Assembly (NCBI RefSeq): GCF_900156885.1
Contig: NZ_FTOY01000009.1
Location: forward strand, 1 to 64,000
Direction: 5' to 3'
Source: Limosilactobacillus caccae
GTDB taxonomy: Bacteria > Bacillota > Bacilli > Lactobacillales > Lactobacillaceae
Length of the DNA: 64,000 bases
Both the position numbers and the translations under genes were made by a program. The notes under the pieces were generated by a model. It saw only the letters and a program-made list of their open reading frames with translations. It searched no databases and was not told the origin of the DNA. Position 1 is the stretch's first letter; each line of letters begins with the position of its first letter. This document shows positions 27,196 to 35,346 of this stretch, piece by piece.

Positions 27196-28371
27196 ATGGC
27201 AGTGGAAACATTTGTGTTTGAAAAGTTATTTGGTGATGACCAGCGCCAAGTTGTGTTAGATAGTACCCTTCGCCACCACCTGTTAATTGTGGGGCAGACA
27301 GGGAGTGGGAAAACAACGACCACCCTGTCCTTGCTTGACCAGCTACAACATATGAGCCAGACGACGATCGTCTTTGACCCGACTGGCGAATACGCCCAGC
27401 TGCCCAATGCCGTGACTTACCGCCTGGGGGACAATGCCTATTTAGAAGCCGGAATGTTGACAGCGAGTGAGCTTCAAGAAGTTCTCCAGTTAAACTTACA
27501 GAACCAACTGCGTGCTAAGTTTCAGCAGGCAATTGATGCGCTGTGCATTCAGCACAATATTAATAACCAGCAGGGCGCTTATAAGAAAATTAACTTGCCG
27601 ATTGCGGACTACCAGGAAAAGCTTGCGCAGCTAGGGACGTGGACGAGTGATTACCGGATCCAGGACCTCTTTGACCAGCTGATTGAAGAATTTATCATCC
27701 CGTATGAGGATGAACGGGCAGACTACCAGCTATTGGGGCAGCAGTATAACCGGCAGGCAATTAGCGCTGCTTGGGATGACCTGGCAAGCTTACGTGAACG
27801 GCTGGCTAGTACAATGTTTACCACAATTTTTGATACGAAGGCTCACCCAGGGACGTTTAAGACCGAGTTAAATTTTGTCTTAAAGATGTTTCTTAACCAC
27901 AAGAGCAGTCACCGCACATTAGTGATTGACCTTTCGCTCCTGAAAAATTATGAAAATAGCCAGCGGGCCATCATCTCCTTTTTGCTGAAGAAAATCTTAC
28001 GGATGCGGCTCCAGACACCGCGTGAGTTACCGGTCAACATTGTGATTGATGAGGCGCACCGTTACCTGCCACGAGACGAACGCCGCTTAGCAGATAATGG
28101 CATTTTCCAGGTCTTGCGGGAGGGGCGGAAGCTACACCTCAAGATGATTTTGACGACCCAGTCACCGCTCGATTTACCGGCCCGGCTACGGTCACAGTTT
28201 AGTAATGTCGTCATTCACCGCTTGGCGGCCGGGGATGAAGTGGCGAGCCTGCCCGGGTTGACGACTGTGGCTAAGAAATTGGACCAGTTGCAAACCGGCT
28301 ATGCCTTTTTGAAAACACTCGGCAACCCAGCCGTCGCGGTGACGGTCAATCCCCCGCAGTGGTGGAGCTAA
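27196..28371 (+). CDS. HerA/VirB4-like ATP-binding protein (DUF87 type)
   Basis: Hexameric DNA-translocase-like P-loop ATPase. Start taken at the ATG (27196) with AGGAG six bases upstream, rather than the in-frame TTG three bases earlier. Walker A is GQTGSGKTT (residues 33-41), followed by the typical FDPTGEY. Walker B is VIDEAHRY (Asp285, Glu286). The arginine-finger region is REGRK and the sensor is LTTQSP. The 391-aa length is compact and lacks the N-terminal HAS barrel of classical HerA. No NurA nuclease gene is adjacent; the partner is the CxC/HxxxH protein upstream. It is the second gene of the LexA-boxed operon and is followed by a strong terminator. A function in processing damaged DNA is plausible but unproven. 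Confidence 0.88.
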   Translation: MAVETFVFEKLFGDDQRQVVLDSTLRHHLLIVGQTGSGKTTTTLSLLDQLQHMSQTTIVFDPTGEYAQLPNAVTYRLGDNAYLEAGMLTASELQEVLQLNLQNQLRAKFQQAIDALCIQHNINNQQGAYKKINLPIADYQEKLAQLGTWTSDYRIQDLFDQLIEEFIIPYEDERADYQLLGQQYNRQAISAAWDDLASLRERLASTMFTTIFDTKAHPGTFKTELNFVLKMFLNHKSSHRTLVIDLSLLKNYENSQRAIISFLLKKILRMRLQTPRELPVNIVIDEAHRYLPRDERRLADNGIFQVLREGRKLHLKMILTTQSPLDLPARLRSQFSNVVIHRLAAGDEVASLPGLTTVAKKLDQLQTGYAFLKTLGNPAVAVTVNPPQWWS

Positions 28372-28376
28372 GATTG

Positions 28377-28414
28377 AAAAAAGAGGTTGGCAAAAGAACT
28401 TACCAACCTCTTTT
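28377..28414. terminator. Bidirectional terminator
   Basis: A perfect 12-bp stem AAAAGAGGTTGG / CCAACCTCTTTT with a 12-nt loop, between the HerA-like gene and the convergent ybjQ-like gene. Confidence 0.9.
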
Positions 28415-28423
28415 CGAATAGCA

Positions 28424-28735
28424 CTACTTAAACTTAACTGCCGTTCCGTACGCGACGACAGACTGCATATCATTGCTGATGGAGCCGGAATCAAAGCGCA
28501 TCATTACGACCGCATCAGCGCCCTTCTTACTTGCTTCATCGGTCATCCGTTGGATTGCTTTTTCTCGTGACGTCTGCAACATCTTGGTATAACCCTTGAT
28601 TTCACCGCCGACGATATTTTTCAGGCCGGCGCCGAAATCACTAATGAGGTTTCGTGACTGGGTGGTTACCCCAAACACTTCCCCGATTACTTCATAGTCA
28701 TGTCCTGGAACGTTTTCCGTGGTGGTAATTAGCAT
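28424..28735 (-). CDS. YbjQ family protein (UPF0145)
   Basis: A 103-aa protein of the YbjQ/UPF0145 family, which forms pentamers of the heavy-metal-binding-like fold; its cellular role is unknown. The family signatures are the start [11 protein letters not shown], the middle segment [22 protein letters not shown] and the end [11 protein letters not shown]...VVAYGTAV. A good ribosome site (AAAGGAGG) precedes the ATG. It is a single-gene unit that ends at a shared terminator. The name is secure and the function is not. Confidence 0.93.
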   Translation of the reverse strand: MLITTTENVPGHDYEVIGEVFGVTTQSRNLISDFGAGLKNIVGGEIKGYTKMLQTSREKAIQRMTDEASKKGADAVVMMRFDSGSISNDMQSVVAYGTAVKFK

Positions 28736-28797
28736 AATTGTTTCCTCCTTTAGTTGTGAATGATATCACTAGTACGGCTTTGCTAATTGTGAGCGAA

Positions 28798-28841
28798 ATC
28801 ACTGATCGTTCAGTCATTGAAAATACTGGTATATCAGTGAT
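28798..28841. repeat. Inverted repeat upstream of the ybjQ-like gene
   Basis: ATCACTGAT (28798-28806) and ATCAGTGAT (28833-28841) form a perfect 9-bp inverted repeat, and the similar TGATATCACT lies at 28761-28770, near the gene start. Possibly an operator for the ybjQ-like gene. Confidence 0.35.
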
Positions 28842-28911
28842 AGAATCGAAAATTAACACAAAATAGCCGAAAATCCTTTAAAAATAAATGAACCAATTCA
28901 CAATCTTGTGG

Positions 28912-28917
28912 TATAAT
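28912..28917 (+). promoter_or_regulatory. Extended -10 promoter of an orphan transcript
   Basis: TGGTATAAT is a strong extended -10 element; the -35 region (TGAACC at 28889-28894) is weak. It drives a short unit with no open reading frame of note, described in the next entry. Confidence 0.6.
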
Positions 28918-28921
28918 ATGG

Positions 28922-29081
28922 GCTAACGAGTTGAAAGGCTCGTTAGAAAACATGAACAATAACGACTGTTGAAACAATAAACATATCCCTTTATCCAATT
29001 AACATCAAAACGTAATTTGTTTCTCATACAGTCACCGAAATTAAAGCTAGTTCCAACTTCATCCTTGGAATTGGCTTTTTT
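28922..29081 (+). ncRNA. Candidate small RNA (about 160 nt)
   Basis: The transcript would start with a perfect 8-bp hairpin (CTAACGAG 28923-28930 with CTCGTTAG 28939-28946) and end at an intrinsic terminator (29045-29076, 12 bp with G-U pairs, then T5). Between them is about 100 nt of AT-rich, probably single-stranded RNA. No credible ORF lies inside, and the next gene is convergent, so this is not a 5' leader. It does not show the long 6S-type rod or tmRNA/RNase P signatures, and I cannot name it. Bases 28740-28890 hold only the ybjQ promoter side; 29082-29214 hold nothing I can identify. Confidence 0.5.
29045..29081 (+). terminator. Terminator of the orphan transcript
   Basis: The stem AGCTAGTTCCAA / TTGGAATTGGCT (12 bp including G-U pairs) with an 8-nt loop is followed by TTTTT. 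Confidence 0.8.
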
Positions 29082-29214
29082 GTTTTTCAAAAGTAATCCA
29101 GAACCAGTGAGTATCCCCCTAACTTAATTTTAAAAGGAAAAGCGGTTTAAAGCAAAAATGAGGCTTTACCCCCACTAACCAGTGGAAATAAGGCCTCATT
29201 TGCTGTTTGTTTTA

Positions 29215-30987
29215 TTAAATCAAGTGCTGCTCTTTCATTATTTGACCAATCCAGTTCTTCTCCAGCTTTTTCAAGATTGGCTGACTAACTACCTTTGGAA
29301 TCGGGAGATCAAGGTCTTCGATTGGCTTCTTATCGTTCATGTAGTACATTGCCCGCATCAGTTCACGGATGTCGTAAACGGAATTGAATACTTCGGGAAC
29401 CCCCCGGTCAACGTTGAGGAGACTGTAGACAGCTTCCATTGCGGTCCGGACAGAGTATTCCGTCGTGAAGACTGTGTCGCGGGTTGGTGATTCGGCAAAG
29501 TTACCGATAAAGGCAAGGTTAGCAGAGCCCTCTGGGACAACTGCTGGCCGGTCACCCTTAACCCGTGGCATAAAGTAACTGGTAATAAATGGCATGTAAA
29601 CAGGAACGGTATTGATTGATTCTTCCTTTGTCAGTTCGTCAATCAGTGCGTCAGGAACACCGAGGTGGTAGAGCCATTCCTTGGTGATTTCTTCACCGGT
29701 ACAGTCAACAATCCGTTTCTTGATGTAGTTACCTTCCGTATCGGAGTATAGGCCGTAGATCCAGACAATCGTTTCGTTGTCCTTTTGGTTCTTAAAGTGT
29801 GGTTGACGGTGAATTGTCCAGCTCAGCATCCAGTTGGAGTCAGTCACGGTGATGATTCCACCAGTATTGACCTTACCGTCGTGGAGGCTCCGCTTAGTCA
29901 GCCGTTCGATGTATGGCTCAACTTGAGGATTCTTGACGGTTGCAGTGGCGGAAACGAACCAGCTCCGGTCGGGGAGGTTCTTGCAGAAGACATCCGGGTG
30001 CCCAAAGGCTGGTGACTGTTCAGCGATGTTTTCCCATAGCTTCCAGCTGCCGCCAAGCTTGTGGTTTGGCTGGGCAACCTCATGGTGACTACCATAAGTA
30101 GAGCTTTCGGTGATCGAACCGTTAGTGACAAAAACGATATCATCGTCAGTCAGGTCGATTGATTTATCTTCACCACCCTGGGTCAGCAAGATCTTCTTGG
30201 CGTGCTTTTCGCCGTCCTTCGTGTCAACTAAGACATTCTTTACCTGGGTGTCATATTCAAATTGAACCCCGTGATCCTTAAGGTAGGCAAGGAGTGGCTT
30301 GGTCATTGACTCGTACTGGTTGTACTTGTTGAACTTGAGGGCCGTGAAGTCTGGTAAACCATCGATGTGGTGGATAAACCGCATTGCATACCGCCGCATT
30401 TCAGCCAGTGAGTGCCATTTTTCAAAGGCAAACATCGTTGACCAGTATGTCCAGAAGTTGCTCTTGAAGAAATCATCGGAGAAGTAGTCGGCGATTGTCT
30501 GGTCACCAAGGTCTTCTTCAGGAGTTAAGATCAGCTTCATCAGTTCCTTCGTCGATTTGCCAAGAAGGTACTTGCCATCAGTTGGCAATTCGTTACCCCG
30601 CTTGTAAGTTAGCCGACAATTAGAACTGTTGGGGTCATCCTTGTCGAGCCAGTAGTATTCGTCGAGGTATGATGCGCCGGGAACCTCTAGTGATGGGATT
30701 GACCGGTACATGTCCCACATACACTCAAAGTGGTTTTCCATTTCCCGCCCACCACGGGTGACAAAACCAATGGCTGGACGGTCCTCACCATCTAGTGAAC
30801 CACCGGCAATTGGGAGTTCTTCAAAAACATGAATATTTGCTCCTGGTACTTGTGCATCGCGAACCAGGAAAACAGCGGCCGACAGCCCCGCAAGACCAGC
30901 ACCAACAATATAGGCGTGTTTGTTATCAACGCCTGCTGGCTTTCGGGGGCGGGCAAACGCTTCGTAGTTTCCGTTGGAGTAATACAT
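29215..30987 (-). CDS. ohyA: Oleate hydratase (myosin-cross-reactive antigen family)
   Basis: FAD-dependent enzyme that adds water to the cis-9 double bond of oleic or linoleic acid to give 10-hydroxy fatty acids, detoxifying unsaturated fatty acids. Start chosen at the ATG giving MYYSNGNYEAF, since GGGGA lies a few bases upstream and the resulting 590 aa is the usual family length; the upstream in-frame ATG would add eight residues. The dinucleotide-binding motif GAGLAGLSAAVFL is at about residues 30-42. The conserved catalytic-loop region FVTRGGREMENHFECMWD is intact, as are FAFEKWHS and the C-terminal FIGNFAESPTRDTVFTTEYS. It is a single-gene unit with no clear regulatory site recognised. 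Confidence 0.97.
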   Translation of the reverse strand: MYYSNGNYEAFARPRKPAGVDNKHAYIVGAGLAGLSAAVFLVRDAQVPGANIHVFEELPIAGGSLDGEDRPAIGFVTRGGREMENHFECMWDMYRSIPSLEVPGASYLDEYYWLDKDDPNSSNCRLTYKRGNELPTDGKYLLGKSTKELMKLILTPEEDLGDQTIADYFSDDFFKSNFWTYWSTMFAFEKWHSLAEMRRYAMRFIHHIDGLPDFTALKFNKYNQYESMTKPLLAYLKDHGVQFEYDTQVKNVLVDTKDGEKHAKKILLTQGGEDKSIDLTDDDIVFVTNGSITESSTYGSHHEVAQPNHKLGGSWKLWENIAEQSPAFGHPDVFCKNLPDRSWFVSATATVKNPQVEPYIERLTKRSLHDGKVNTGGIITVTDSNWMLSWTIHRQPHFKNQKDNETIVWIYGLYSDTEGNYIKKRIVDCTGEEITKEWLYHLGVPDALIDELTKEESINTVPVYMPFITSYFMPRVKGDRPAVVPEGSANLAFIGNFAESPTRDTVFTTEYSVRTAMEAVYSLLNVDRGVPEVFNSVYDIRELMRAMYYMNDKKPIEDLDLPIPKVVSQPILKKLEKNWIGQIMKEQHLI

Positions 30988-31161
30988 GAAAATTTCCCCT
31001 TTCCATTCCATAAAAACAGCAACTAATCTCCATCTCTATTGTAGCGCTTTCATCTATGGAAAGCTCGTAAATAGGACTACTTTGCGTAAGTGTATCAAAA
31101 TGAGGTCAGCGCTCCCGGCCTTTTCCAATAAATCAAGGGTACAGAATTTATAAAAAACGCT

Positions 31162-31167
31162 TATAAT
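31162..31167 (+). promoter_or_regulatory. -10 of the ktrB-ktrA operon
   Basis: TATAAT at 31162-31167 with a poor -35 match. AAGGAGGGG precedes the GTG start at 31203. I see no riboswitch-like structure in the short leader. Confidence 0.4.
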
Positions 31168-31202
31168 TAGTAGAGTAACGATAAAAAAAGGAGGGGCGAA
31201 TA

Positions 31203-32546
31203 GTGATTGAAATAAATAACCATAAGTACTCATTTCCGAAAATTCTTACTTATGGTTTCTTGATTGTGATCTTTATGGGAACAGTCTTGCTATCATTGCC
31301 TTTTGCTACTAAGCCGGGGGAAACGACTACTTTTATGACCGCCTTCTTCACTTCAACGAGTGCTACCTGTGTGACGGGGTTGACGCTGGTTAGTACAGCG
31401 ACCCACTGGACGATTTTTGGTCAGATCGTCATCGCAATGCTAATCGAAGTTGGTGGACTGGGGTTCATGACCTTTGCCGTAATGATGTCATTAATCGTTC
31501 GGCAGCGGATGCGGATGTCGACCCGTTTATTGACGCAGGAGGCCCTTAACCTCGACCACCTTTCCCAACTAAGCGTGGTCTATTTAATTATCCGTCTGTC
31601 GCTGTTGATCCAGCTTGCAGGCAGCATCTTTTTATTTTTTGACTTTTACCCGCGCTACGGTCTAAAAAAGGGGCTATGGTTTAGTATCTTCCACTCCATT
31701 TCGGCCTTTTGTAATGCGGGGTTTGACTTATTTGGCAACAGCATGGAAAACTACGCTAACGACCCGTACATGCTTTGTGTATTGGCAGTCTTAATTATCG
31801 CTGGTTCGCTGGGCTTTTTAGTATGGAAAGACATCCTCGGCTACCATCGCTACCACCGTTTGTCCTTGCATACCCAGCTGGCCCTGCGGACGGGGGCGGT
31901 ATTATTTGTCTTATCGCTGGTTGTTTATTTCATTACTGAGAAAAACCTTTCCCAGCTGAGTGACAAACTTTCTGCTTCCCAGCGGGCCCTTAATACCATC
32001 TTCATGGCAATTACTCCCCGGACGGCCGGGTTGATTACGTTCCCGTACACCGACCTTAGTGCCGCCGGAATTGCCTTTACCGTGATCTTGATGTTCATCG
32101 GGGGGACACCAGGGTCGACTGCTGGTGGGGTTAAGACGACAACGATTGGGTTGCTGACGATCCAGAGCTTTGCGACCTTGCGGGGGAGAAAAGATACGAA
32201 CTTTGCTCACCGGCGGTTTACGCAAGAAAATATCTTCCGGGCCTTGACCTTACTATTTATGGCCCTATTTATCCTGTTAGTGGCGGTCTTACTCCTTGTT
32301 GAGACCCAGGATTTGCCAAAGCATGACACGCTAGCTTACGTTACGTTTGAAGCGGTGGCGGCTTTCGGAACGACCGGGATTTCACTGGGGATTACCCCGA
32401 ACCTTAATTTACTTGGGCAACTGATTATCATGTTCTTGATGTTTGTTGGCCGGGTGGGGATTTACACCGTGATGTTCTCAATTTTAAATGCAAATACGAA
32501 TGTGAAGAGCTACCGTTATCCAGAGGAGAGTGTTTTGATTGGCTAA
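31203..32546 (+). CDS. ktrB: Potassium uptake channel subunit KtrB (TrkH/KtrB family)
   Basis: Membrane subunit of a Ktr-type K+ (or Na+-coupled K+) uptake system. The GTG start has AAGGAGGGG upstream. The 447-aa length and four repeated M-P-M units are typical. The four filter loops can be seen: TSATCVTGLT, ISAFCNAGFD, ITPRTAGL and AAFGTTGIS; the third lacks the canonical central glycine pattern, as is common in the family. About eight transmembrane helices. The stop overlaps the TTG start of ktrA by 8 bp, giving coupled translation of channel and gating ring. Confidence 0.95.
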   Translation: MIEINNHKYSFPKILTYGFLIVIFMGTVLLSLPFATKPGETTTFMTAFFTSTSATCVTGLTLVSTATHWTIFGQIVIAMLIEVGGLGFMTFAVMMSLIVRQRMRMSTRLLTQEALNLDHLSQLSVVYLIIRLSLLIQLAGSIFLFFDFYPRYGLKKGLWFSIFHSISAFCNAGFDLFGNSMENYANDPYMLCVLAVLIIAGSLGFLVWKDILGYHRYHRLSLHTQLALRTGAVLFVLSLVVYFITEKNLSQLSDKLSASQRALNTIFMAITPRTAGLITFPYTDLSAAGIAFTVILMFIGGTPGSTAGGVKTTTIGLLTIQSFATLRGRKDTNFAHRRFTQENIFRALTLLFMALFILLVAVLLLVETQDLPKHDTLAYVTFEAVAAFGTTGISLGITPNLNLLGQLIIMFLMFVGRVGIYTVMFSILNANTNVKSYRYPEESVLIG

Positions 32547-33207
32547 AAAGGAAAGTTATGCAGTTATTGGCATTGGACAATTTGGGGCGGCAATCTGTGA
32601 ATCCCTAGTTCAGGCTGGCCAAGAAGTGCTGGCAATTGATGCCAATGAGGAAGTCGTCAACGAATTTGCTGGTTCAGTGATGCGGGCTGTTATTGCTGAT
32701 GCCCAGGATGAAGATGCCTTGCGTGATCTTGATATTGGGAGTTTTGACCATGTCTATATCTCAATTGGGAAAAACGTGGAAGCAAGTATTATGGCGACGC
32801 TGATTGCCAAGGAATTAGGCGCGCCGGATGTAATCTGCCGGGCGGAAAACGTCAACCATGCCCGGGTCCTTGAACGAGTGGGGGCCGACATGGTTGTCCG
32901 GCCAGAGCACGATTTGGCCAAACGGCTGATCTTCCAGCAGCTTAACCCGAGTGTCGTTGACTACGTGACCCTTAGTAAAGAAGTGACGCTTGCGGAAGTC
33001 AACATCAACAATCCAAAATTTTTCGGGAAGACCCTCGATGACTTAGACTTCAGAAATCGTTATAATGTCAACGTTATTATTATTGTAAGTAAGGATGACG
33101 AGATTAATCAGATGCCCCAGGCAAATGACATCATTCAACCCCACGATAAGATTACCGTGGTGGGAAGCCTGAAAGACATCCGGAAATTAAACGATATTGT
33201 TAGTTAA
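32539..33207 (+). CDS. ktrA: Potassium uptake regulatory subunit KtrA (RCK domain)
   Basis: Cytosolic RCK protein that forms an octameric ring under KtrB and gates it with nucleotide binding. The start is TTG, overlapping ktrB. The Rossmann motif is G-I-G-Q-F-G (residues 11-16), with the acidic residue of AIDANEE binding ribose. The TrkA-N domain runs to about residue 130, then a linker and a TrkA-C domain (about 140-222) that in KtrA proteins binds c-di-AMP. Whether this one binds c-di-AMP cannot be read from the sequence. Confidence 0.95.
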   Translation: MAKKESYAVIGIGQFGAAICESLVQAGQEVLAIDANEEVVNEFAGSVMRAVIADAQDEDALRDLDIGSFDHVYISIGKNVEASIMATLIAKELGAPDVICRAENVNHARVLERVGADMVVRPEHDLAKRLIFQQLNPSVVDYVTLSKEVTLAEVNINNPKFFGKTLDDLDFRNRYNVNVIIIVSKDDEINQMPQANDIIQPHDKITVVGSLKDIRKLNDIVS

Positions 33208-33228
33208 TGGTGATAGGAGAAGAGAGAA

Positions 33229-33924
33229 TTGAAAAAACACCAAGTGGCTACTATTAACGGCCTGTTAGCAATCATCCTGGCGGTTGCGGGTGTCGTGCTC
33301 GCAGTCAAGACAAGATGCTATTGGCACTTGCTATGGGTGATCGTCTTATTGTTTAGCGGAATAACCACCCTCAACGCTGCGTTACGGGGCGAACAGGCTA
33401 TTTGGCGCCAATTATTAACTGATACGGCGGCGACCGGTCATGTGCAGATCCTGGACCTTGGTGATGGCGGGGATGTTCCCCTGCTGACCATTGCCCAGGG
33501 ACTAGCAGCTCCCGGGAAGGTTACTGAAATCAGTGGCAGTGATGATGAAGAGCAGGCAATCAAGGGGATGAAGGGCCTCAAGGAAAAGGTGCAAAAAGCA
33601 GCACTAGCTGACCGGGTTGACCTGGTTAACGCAAGTATGTTTAACATGCCCTTTACGGACCATAGCTTTGATTACGTGACCTTTAGCTATACCCTGCAAG
33701 AAATCACCCCTGCAATTACGCGGGGCCGGGCTTTACAGGAGGCAGCGCGGGCACTATCTGCCCAGGGGACACTCTTGATCGTTGATACCGGGGACTTTAC
33801 GCGGATTAAGGCCGTACTTGCTAATATTGGTTTCAAAGATATTCGTATTAAGAATGCCGGCATTAATGGCTGGTGGAGCGGTCCCTGGCGGCCAACTAAG
33901 ATTATGATCGCCAGGCGTCGGTAA
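33229..33924 (+). CDS. Membrane-associated class I SAM-dependent methyltransferase
   Basis: The TTG start is preceded by AGGAGAAGAG. Two hydrophobic helices (about residues 8-28 and 33-50) anchor the protein. The methyltransferase domain begins with ILDLGDGGDVPLLTIAQGLAAPGKV, a motif I in which the usual GxGxG is altered to G-D-G-G-D, then SGSDDEEQ (motif II acid), NASMFNMPFTDHSFDYVTFSYTLQEI (motifs III-IV) and a closing FKDIRIKN strand. It resembles UbiE/MenG-type or phospholipid methyltransferases, but the substrate is unknown. It lies 21 bp after ktrA and may be cotranscribed with the potassium genes. The terminator downstream is shared with mntH. Confidence 0.8.
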   Translation: MKKHQVATINGLLAIILAVAGVVLAVKTRCYWHLLWVIVLLFSGITTLNAALRGEQAIWRQLLTDTAATGHVQILDLGDGGDVPLLTIAQGLAAPGKVTEISGSDDEEQAIKGMKGLKEKVQKAALADRVDLVNASMFNMPFTDHSFDYVTFSYTLQEITPAITRGRALQEAARALSAQGTLLIVDTGDFTRIKAVLANIGFKDIRIKNAGINGWWSGPWRPTKIMIARRR

Positions 33925-33995
33925 ATACCGCGAGCCGCTGTTGATGAACTTATGACGATAATAAAATTTTTTGTTGCCCGCCTAAAGAAGGCTGC

Positions 33996-34045
33996 AACTA
34001 CAAAATCCCGCGACGTGATAATGCGTTGCGGGATTTTGTAGTTAA
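33996..34045. terminator. Bidirectional terminator
   Basis: A long stem (16 perfect base pairs AACTACAAAATCCCGC and complement, extended further by an internal mismatch) between the methyltransferase gene and the convergent mntH. It overlaps the mntH stop codon. Confidence 0.88.
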
Positions 34046-35346
34046 AATAGCACTAATAAATTTAAGCCGGTGACCAGACTAGCGAGGAGATAACCAAGAA
34101 TTGTTTGCCAGCTGGTATTGGCGTGAGGACCCATCATTTTTTTGCTCCCGGTCAATGCGACCAGTGGGTATAGCGTAAATGGCAGGGCAATACTTAAGAT
34201 CACTTGGGCATAGATGATCAACTGTTCAAACTGTTCTTCGTCAAAGTTGATGATAAAGCCGATGATTAAGATTGGAACAAGGGTTACTGCCCGGGTTAAC
34301 AGCCGCCGTTGCCACAAGGGGAGGCGGATGTTGATAAATCCTTCCATTACGATCTGCCCGGCAAGGGTACTGGTAATCGACGAAATGAGGCCGGTAATCA
34401 ATAACGCGAAGGCGAAGAGCCAGCTCATTAGCGGACTGGCAAGGTCACCAACAACCTGGGGATTGCGCAGCCCGACGAAGACATCTTCTAAACTACCGAG
34501 GCTGGCAGAATGAAAGAAGAGGGTTCCACCAAGGATCAGGAGCAGGGCGTTGACAATAAAGGCCGCAAACAGGTGGATCAACGAGTCCCAGTTAGCAAAA
34601 CGGAGCGTTTCGCGGACCTGTTTTGCGTCATGATCATCGTAGCGCCGGCTTTGGGCAAGGGATGAATGGAGGTAGATGTTATGGGGCATGATTGTTGCGC
34701 CGACAATCCCAAGACTCAGCAGCAGTTCACTGTGGTTGGTGAAGATCACCGTCCGGGGAAGGAAACCGTCCATAATTGCCGTAAAGTGGGGATGGGCACG
34801 GCAAACCTCAACCGCGAAGATGATCCCAACGGTAAGGATTGCGGCAAGGACGATAAATTCAATCCGCCTAATGCCGAAGTGAAGAAATAAGAGCACGATC
34901 AACACGTCCGCGATAGTGAGAAGCACCCCAATGACCAGGGGAAGCTTGAATAACATGTTGAGGGCAACCGCGGTTCCCACGACCCCGGTGAGGTCGGTTG
35001 CCATCATTGCGACTTCGTTGAGCAGCCAGAGAATGATGCGGAAAGGTTTCGTTACGTGGTCCGCAATTGCTTGGGCAAGGTCCGTCCGGGTTGCGACCCC
35101 GAGTTTGATTGCTAAGGACTGCATGAACATTGCAATCAGAATCGCCGTCAGGAGAATGACCAGTAGCTGGTAGCGGTATTGGCTACCGCCAGCTAGTGAG
35201 GTTAACCAGTTCCCCGGATCCATGTAACCGACCGCGACGAGGGCGCCCGGGCCACTGTAAGCGAGAAATTTTTGCCAGAATGCGCTCTGGTAGACATTTG
35301 GCACGGCGACACTAGCATTGATTTCATCGAGACTCTTGCGTTTCAT
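34042..35346 (-). CDS. mntH: Mn2+/divalent metal transporter, Nramp family
   Basis: Proton-coupled Mn2+ uptake carrier in the membrane; manganese is the main antioxidant metal of lactobacilli. At 434 aa with about eleven helices it matches the family. The metal-binding DPGN of TM1 is at residues 43-46 (YMDPGNW) and the TM6 M-P-H motif is in IMPHNIYLHSS. The ATG overlaps the hemH stop (TAATG), so translation is coupled to the ferrochelatase gene. No MntR-type operator was recognised ahead of the operon. Confidence 0.96.
   Translation of the reverse strand: MKRKSLDEINASVAVPNVYQSAFWQKFLAYSGPGALVAVGYMDPGNWLTSLAGGSQYRYQLLVILLTAILIAMFMQSLAIKLGVATRTDLAQAIADHVTKPFRIILWLLNEVAMMATDLTGVVGTAVALNMLFKLPLVIGVLLTIADVLIVLLFLHFGIRRIEFIVLAAILTVGIIFAVEVCRAHPHFTAIMDGFLPRTVIFTNHSELLLSLGIVGATIMPHNIYLHSSLAQSRRYDDHDAKQVRETLRFANWDSLIHLFAAFIVNALLLILGGTLFFHSASLGSLEDVFVGLRNPQVVGDLASPLMSWLFAFALLITGLISSITSTLAGQIVMEGFINIRLPLWQRRLLTRAVTLVPILIIGFIINFDEEQFEQLIIYAQVILSIALPFTLYPLVALTGSKKMMGPHANTSWQTILGYLLASLVTGLNLLVLF

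Noticed and set aside
28922-29081. Orphan transcript as 6S RNA
   Set aside because: It lacks the long rod with a central bubble and the typical length of about 180-200 nt with complementary ends.
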